Source: Faeciplasma avium (GTDB lineage Bacteria > Bacillota > Clostridia > Oscillospirales > Ruminococcaceae). Taken from it: a DNA stretch of 18,915 nucleotides. Position 1 is the first letter of the stretch. Each line of letters starts with the position of its first letter. Positions 14,965 to 18,915 of the stretch are shown here, in pieces. Below the pieces are notes generated by a model. That model had not been told where the DNA came from. It searched no databases and saw nothing but the letters and a program-made list of their open reading frames with translations. The position numbers and the translations under genes were made by a program. The stretch covers positions 1 through 18,915 of the forward strand of contig DVOL01000065.1 in assembly GCA_018713505.1 (NCBI GenBank), given 5' to 3'.

Positions 14965-16263
14965 TTACAGCTCCTCGAAGCTCTCTAGGATGGAATCCTT
15001 TTTCTGCGGACGGCTGTCCCCGTGTCTGACAAGGAGCATCGTGACAAGCGAGGCGCAGGAAAACGCCGTCGCATACGGGAAGAGTGCGCCGTAGCCAAGA
15101 CCTATGGCGTTTTCGTCTATCAAAAGCCCGGAGAGCAGCGGAGTGACTATCTGGGCGGACATCGTAAAGGCGTAGTAAAGCCCGGTGAATCTGCCGATAT
15201 CCCCGCTCGAGCACATCTCAACCACCATGGGGAAGGAGTTTACATTAATTGCCGCCCAGCCGACTCCCACAACAGAGAACAAAAGATAAAGTATCCAGCC
15301 GGGAGAGCTGATGAATATCAGCGAAATATAGCACACCGTCATCAAGACTATGCCGAGCAGGACCGTCTTTTTCCTGCCCAGGACTCCCGAGACAAAGCCA
15401 AGAGGAACAAAGGAGATTATCGCCGCAACCGTGGCAACCGTCAGAAATATCGAGGAGGAGCCGGCTCCCAGCTCGAACCTGTACTCAAAGTACCTGGAAA
15501 ACGAGGTTGTGACCCCGTTGTAGGCGCAAAACCACAAAAACGAAGAGACTAAAATCAGTCCGAGGCTTAGCTTAACTCCCCTGTCGAGCTTTCCTTTCTT
15601 TTCGACGCTCTTTTCGCCGTCCTCCCTGTCTACCCCGGAGGAGCTTACCGCCCTGTTTTCGTTGACGGTAAGCACCATCACCAAAACGGTTACCAGCATG
15701 AAGCAGGCGACGGTCAGGAAAATCGGAATAAAGCTTCCGTAGTGAACAGCGCCGTCAGCGTCCACGGTCTGCGTTACCATCAGAGATATGGCAATTGTTG
15801 AGAATATCCCTCCGACATAGCCGACAAGGTTTATAACTGCGTTTCCCTTAGAACGCAGGGGCTTCGGGGTGACATCGGGCATATATGCAACAGCCGGCGA
15901 GCGATATACGCTCATGGTCACCAAAAGGAGCATCAAAAGGACTATGAAAATGGCTATCCCTGCGCTCTCGGTGACAAAGGCAAGCAAGGTCATCAGCAAA
16001 ACCGCCGCAACCGTCCCTCCGAGAATAAATGGGGTCCTCTTTCCTAAAGGAGTCCTTACATTATCCGAAAGCGCTCCGAAAAACGGAAGCATAAACACCG
16101 CCAGAATATTGTCAATAGACATGATGAAGTTTGTCGCCAGAGTCGACACCCGATAGTGATTTTCAAGTATTATCGGTATCATATGGTCGTAGAACTGCCA
16201 GAATGCCAGTATCGACGCAAAGGAAAGACCTATCAATACGGTCTGCTTTACATTAAGCTTCAC
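14965..16263 (-). CDS. MFS transporter, sugar/cation symporter type
   Basis: A 12-helix carrier of 432 residues, probably importing sugars or oligosaccharides with a cation. The loop between helices 2 and 3 reads FFGALSDNVRTPLGKRTPFILGG, the conserved D-x-x-R-T-x-x-G-K-R motif of GPH and SLC45-like sugar transporters. The central loop (about 205-225) is Glu/Lys/Asp-rich, and the second half repeats the motif as SGVLGRKKTVLLG. The GTG start at 16263 has GGAGGG seven nt upstream. Its neighbour upstream is the GH30 enzyme with a terminator between them, so it forms its own transcription unit. Substrate unknown; xylo-oligosaccharides or another hemicellulose product would fit the window, which is inference. 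No obvious terminator follows. Confidence 0.88.
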   Translation of the reverse strand: MKLNVKQTVLIGLSFASILAFWQFYDHMIPIILENHYRVSTLATNFIMSIDNILAVFMLPFFGALSDNVRTPLGKRTPFILGGTVAAVLLMTLLAFVTESAGIAIFIVLLMLLLVTMSVYRSPAVAYMPDVTPKPLRSKGNAVINLVGYVGGIFSTIAISLMVTQTVDADGAVHYGSFIPIFLTVACFMLVTVLVMVLTVNENRAVSSSGVDREDGEKSVEKKGKLDRGVKLSLGLILVSSFLWFCAYNGVTTSFSRYFEYRFELGAGSSSIFLTVATVAAIISFVPLGFVSGVLGRKKTVLLGIVLMTVCYISLIFISSPGWILYLLFSVVGVGWAAINVNSFPMVVEMCSSGDIGRFTGLYYAFTMSAQIVTPLLSGLLIDENAIGLGYGALFPYATAFSCASLVTMLLVRHGDSRPQKKDSILESFEEL

Positions 16264-16312
16264 AAAAATCCCTCCAACCTGCTTTTAGGCTATTAAAAAT
16301 TCCCTTAGCTCT

Positions 16313-16341
16313 AGGATATCACTGCTTTAATATCATGTCAA
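16313..16341 (-). promoter_or_regulatory. sigma-A promoter of the MFS transporter gene
   Basis: TTGACA (16336-16341) and TATCCT (16313-16318) are 17 nt apart. The -10 box matches the consensus at 4 of 6 positions, so strength is probably moderate. The leader would be about 43 nt. Confidence 0.7.
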
Positions 16342-16411
16342 CAAAATAAGCGTAAATTTTATATTATGAGGTCTAAGACTGCCTCAAGACAAGAGGGAGA
16401 TGGCTTTTTGC

Positions 16412-16442
16412 AAAAAAACGGCACGCCGGGGATGGCGTGCCG
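16412..16442 (-). terminator. intrinsic terminator of the GH30 gene
   Basis: A perfect 9-bp stem CGGCACGCC/GGCGTGCCG (16419-16427 and 16434-16442) is followed on the minus strand by seven T residues (16412-16418). It lies 26 nt after the GH30 stop. The plus strand also has CTTTTAG next to the stem, so it could act both ways. Confidence 0.93.
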
Positions 16443-16468
16443 CTTTTAGTTTACAGCTATACCTTTAG

Positions 16469-18067
16469 CTATGACTCCTGCTTGCTCTTGCCCGACTTCC
16501 TTCTTTTGCCAAGGACAACTCCGACTATGACCAAAATCACAGCCGCAGCGACGCAGACCGCCGCAACGATTATCATGGTGGTGTCAAGCTCGGGACCGGG
16601 AGTCTTTACAAAGGGATTTACCTTAGTCTCTGCCACAGGCTCGACATAGTCAGGGTCTGCGGGGAGGTCTATAACATAGGTTGTGACGCTCTGTGCGGGT
16701 ACGACATTGCCGTCAGACTCGTACTTGCCGGCGTCCAGCCAATACTGATATCTGAACCTGTTTTCGTTTCCTATGGTCTGGAAGGCCATCGAGTCAATAG
16801 GCTCCGCTCCGCCGAGGTCGAAGTTAAGCGTCCTCTCGCCGTCGGTATTGTTCACGGCGACTATTACAAGCCTGCTGGAATCCGGCGCCTTGAAGGCAAC
16901 TACCGTTGTGTCGGAGTCGTTAACCACCTCCACCCTCTGGTAGCCCGGCTTTACATACTTCGAGAAATGCATCATTATGTAATGATTTCCCATTCTTGTT
17001 ATCTCAGCCGTCTCCTCTGGGCCGCCTATTTCAATGAGGCAGTTTCCCGTATCCATAATCCAGACGCCGTTCCAGTAGAGATAGGCGTTTACATTCTCGT
17101 AGATAAACTCGTTTGCCATCTTCTCGGCATGATTGATGTATTCATTATAGTACCACTCAGTCTGCCAGAGCCTGTACCGCCCGTAGAACTTGTCTCCGAC
17201 CTGCTTATAGCTTCTGGGAGTGTTCTCGCTTCCGTAGAGGTGGTGAGCTATTACCTCGAAGCTGTCGGGTGCATTTTCGATGAGGGGGTCGGTGTATCTT
17301 GAGATGACATCCACCCAGTCAGCCATGACCTCGGCGCCGGTTATGCTGGGTGCCCACTCGCCGAACGCCTCCTGGAACGCCTCGTAGACCGCTATGTGAG
17401 CCTTCCAGTAGGCACAGTGATACTCGTCCTCATCCTCGCCGAAGTAGAAGCCCGCCTCATCTCTGGCGTTGCCCTGCTCGTCACGGCCAAGACCCTGAAG
17501 CTCGGTCTCGTTTGAGATAGAGAAGTAGTGAACAGGTATTCCAGCCTCGAAGAAGAGCCTTATAGACTCTACGCAGAAATCGGCAAGCTCGTCATACATA
17601 TACTCGCCGTTTTCGTCCTTAGCGAGGGTATAGTAGGTGTAGCCGTTATCATCAAGCTCGGTGAAGGCGACAAAGGGCAGGTCCCTGCGGTACTGACCCC
17701 AGCTCGTCACCAGGACAATAGGGTCTATTCCCCTCTCTACTGCGGCATCATAGTACGCCTTGTAGGCAGGGTATCCGTCGAGCGCAAGCTGGCTATCGCC
17801 CTCGCTGGTTACATCGTGCAAATCCCTGAATCTTAGGATGTTGAACTCGGCGTCGTTAAATATCCAGTCATAGCCCTGCTCGGCGTGGATGTTATTGACC
17901 AGCCAGTCGCTGTACCAGGTGTAGGACGCACCGAAGCCGTCAATAGTCTGATATGTTGTGGACATATCTATCCTTATGTCGGCGTCCTCCGCCATGAGCT
18001 GGCAGGCTGCGGTGACAAAAATAACCGCCGCCAGAAGCGCCGAAACAATCTTAGCCGTTAATTTCAT
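16469..18067 (-). CDS. GH30-family glycoside hydrolase, exported and C-terminally membrane-anchored
   Basis: A retaining endo-hydrolase of the GH30 clan-A barrel, in which xylanases, glucuronoxylanases and galactanases occur. Residues 1-26 are a signal peptide (FVTAACQLMA; TAAC at 19-22 is a weak lipobox, so lipidation at Cys22 is possible). The barrel begins with IDGFGASYTWYSDW (42-55), the acid/base is Glu187 in FSISNETE, and the nucleophile is Glu304 in LWQTEWYY. The beta domain that flanks GH30 barrels follows to about 468. After a Pro-rich linker a helix (about 497-519) and the tail GKRRKSGKSK anchor it to the membrane. ATG at 18067 has GGAGGG five nt upstream. Polymer specificity is not certain; xylan is suggested by the esterase and GH3 genes in the window. 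Confidence 0.87.
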   Translation of the reverse strand: MKLTAKIVSALLAAVIFVTAACQLMAEDADIRIDMSTTYQTIDGFGASYTWYSDWLVNNIHAEQGYDWIFNDAEFNILRFRDLHDVTSEGDSQLALDGYPAYKAYYDAAVERGIDPIVLVTSWGQYRRDLPFVAFTELDDNGYTYYTLAKDENGEYMYDELADFCVESIRLFFEAGIPVHYFSISNETELQGLGRDEQGNARDEAGFYFGEDEDEYHCAYWKAHIAVYEAFQEAFGEWAPSITGAEVMADWVDVISRYTDPLIENAPDSFEVIAHHLYGSENTPRSYKQVGDKFYGRYRLWQTEWYYNEYINHAEKMANEFIYENVNAYLYWNGVWIMDTGNCLIEIGGPEETAEITRMGNHYIMMHFSKYVKPGYQRVEVVNDSDTTVVAFKAPDSSRLVIVAVNNTDGERTLNFDLGGAEPIDSMAFQTIGNENRFRYQYWLDAGKYESDGNVVPAQSVTTYVIDLPADPDYVEPVAETKVNPFVKTPGPELDTTMIIVAAVCVAAAVILVIVGVVLGKRRKSGKSKQES

Positions 18068-18084
18068 AGCTACCCTCCAAAGCT

Positions 18085-18099
18085 AGGCAGACTCTGCCT
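18085..18099. promoter_or_regulatory. 15-bp palindrome in the GH30 leader, candidate operator
   Basis: AGGCAGACTCTGCCT is a perfect palindrome around one central base. It begins just downstream of the expected transcription start (near 18102) and ends before the GGAGGG ribosome binding site, a typical place for a repressor site. With a one-base centre it cannot form a tight RNA hairpin, which favours a DNA-binding protein. The regulator is unknown. Confidence 0.5.
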
Positions 18100-18108
18100 T
18101 TTTATATG

Positions 18109-18138
18109 ATTTTAACTCCACCAAGGTCAGCTTGTCAA
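18109..18138 (-). promoter_or_regulatory. sigma-A promoter of the GH30 gene
   Basis: TTGACA (18133-18138) and TAAAAT (18109-18114) are 18 nt apart; the overlapping TTAAAA would give 17 nt. The hexamers are the same as those of the GH3 and SGNH promoters. Confidence 0.8.
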
Positions 18139-18195
18139 TAATTTATTCATATCAAATGATTGATTTATTGGAATATGCACAAAACAAATGTCCTA

Positions 18196-18232
18196 TGCAA
18201 AAAGCCCGCCTCCGACTCCCGGGGGTGGGCTT
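18196..18232 (-). terminator. intrinsic terminator of ftsH
   Basis: On the minus strand AAGCCCACC pairs with GGCGGGCTT (one mismatch) over a 14-nt loop, followed by TTTGC. It begins 21 nt after the ftsH stop and isolates the GH30 gene from ftsH. Confidence 0.85.
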
Positions 18233-18253
18233 ATCTGTGCTTTTATAACGCCC

Positions 18254-18915
18254 TTACTCCTGTGAGGGCTGCTGATTATCGTTGGGAGTATCGTCTGCTG
18301 GGGCCTCGGCGCCGTCCTTCTCGGGAGCCTGAGGCTTTTTCTCCTCATCAGCCGAAAGCTCGCCGGTCATCAGCCTTTCAAACTGCTCGCCGTCTATCTT
18401 CTCATGCTCGATAAGATAGGAGGCAACGGTGTGGAGCTGGTCGATATGCCCTGAAAGAAGCTCGACAGCCTTGTCATAGGCTCCGTGGACAATCGAGCGA
18501 AGCTCGGCGTCTATCTCGCCGGCTATGACCTCAGAGTAGGAGCGGTCGGAGTTGTAGTCCCTGCCAAGGAACACCTCGTCCTCGTCCCTGCCGTAGACAA
18601 TAGGCCCTATTTTATCGCTGAAGCCGTATCTTGTGACCATGCTCCTTGCAATCTTAGTAGCCCTTTCAAGGTCGTTGGAGGCTCCTGTCGAGATATCGTC
18701 AAGGACTATCTTCTCGGCTGCCCTTCCTCCAAGGAGGGTTACAATCTCCTCGTTCATCTCAGCCTTGGTGACATAGGACTTATCATGCTCGGGAAGCGCC
18801 ATGGTATAGCCTCCCGCCTGACCTCTTGGTATAATCGAGACCTCGCTGACCCTATCCTGAGTCGGGCAGTAGTAGTGGCATATCGCATGGCCCGCCTCGT
18901 GGTAGGCGGTGAGCC
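18254..18915 (-). CDS. ftsH: FtsH membrane ATP-dependent zinc metalloprotease, 3' part only
   Basis: The gene runs off the right edge; 219 residues plus the stop are present and the AAA+ ATPase half is outside the window. The visible part is the protease domain: zinc site HEAGH in AYHEAGHAICHYY at the edge, then VSIIPRGQAGGYTMALP, LGGRAAEKIVLDD, and GASNDLERATKIAR with the third zinc ligand (Asp). The protease domain ends near GEQFERLMTG; a tail of about 35 residues, acidic and rich in Pro, Ala and Gln, follows, as is common and variable in FtsH. An internal ATG at 18802 is not the start because the frame continues to the edge with conserved sequence. FtsH degrades misfolded and regulatory membrane proteins at the cytoplasmic face. 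Confidence 0.96.
   Translation of the reverse strand, partial: LTAYHEAGHAICHYYCPTQDRVSEVSIIPRGQAGGYTMALPEHDKSYVTKAEMNEEIVTLLGGRAAEKIVLDDISTGASNDLERATKIARSMVTRYGFSDKIGPIVYGRDEDEVFLGRDYNSDRSYSEVIAGEIDAELRSIVHGAYDKAVELLSGHIDQLHTVASYLIEHEKIDGEQFERLMTGELSADEEKKPQAPEKDGAEAPADDTPNDNQQPSQE

Noticed and set aside
15022..15552. A 176-codon plus-strand open frame opposite the MFS gene
   Set aside because: Arg/Gly/Asp-rich with no hydrophobic pattern or ribosome binding site; antisense shadow of a clear membrane transporter.
18254..18802. A complete short gene starting at the ATG at 18802
   Set aside because: The same frame continues to the window edge with the FtsH HEAGH motif, so the ATG is internal.

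Overview
The window looks like chromosomal DNA of an anaerobic, plant-fibre-degrading Firmicute (class Clostridia, probably Oscillospiraceae/Ruminococcaceae-like). This is inferred from AAAGGAG-type ribosome binding sites, near-consensus TTGACA-17-TATAAT-type promoters, many TTG/GTG starts, hairpin-plus-T-run terminators, a CCA-encoding tRNA-Ser and the gene content. Almost everything is on the minus strand; the only plus-strand gene I support is proC. I see no CRISPR array, insertion sequence, phage gene or attachment site.

Right to left, the direction of minus-strand transcription: (1) the 3' part of ftsH, cut by the window edge, with its terminator; (2) a secreted, membrane-anchored GH30 glycoside hydrolase with its own promoter and terminator; (3) an MFS transporter of the sugar/cation symporter type; (4) a three-gene ABC operon: a MacB-type ATPase with a long acidic N-terminal extension, an exported protein of Ig-like repeats with a C-terminal anchor, and a FtsX/MacB permease; (5) proC on the plus strand, converging on the permease and diverging from a cytoplasmic GH3 glycosidase; (6) the GH3 enzyme, then an SGNH-hydrolase lipoprotein resembling XynE-type esterases; (7) a housekeeping run: small membrane protein, tgt, mntP, and a HAD phosphatase; (8) tRNA-Ser(GCT); (9) a GGDEF protein and an esterase lipoprotein, both of which appear to have a frameshift near the 5' end; (10) a bidirectional terminator at the left edge.

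The carbohydrate genes suggest dispersed hemicellulose (probably xylan) use rather than one polysaccharide-utilisation locus: surface GH30 cleaves polymer, SGNH and alpha/beta-hydrolase lipoproteins may remove acyl groups, the MFS carrier may import products, and the GH3 enzyme without a signal peptide would finish oligosaccharides in the cytoplasm. GH30, GH3 and SGNH share a TTGACA plus TAAAAT promoter. The substrate is inferred from family membership only.

The parts most worth attention are the two 5' frameshifts, the ABC operon with its unusual exported partner and ATPase extension, an 18-bp in-frame tandem duplication in the permease, a palindrome in the GH30 leader, and an unexplained structured element before the SGNH gene. 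I did not find a clearly new multi-gene system; the ABC operon is the nearest candidate.
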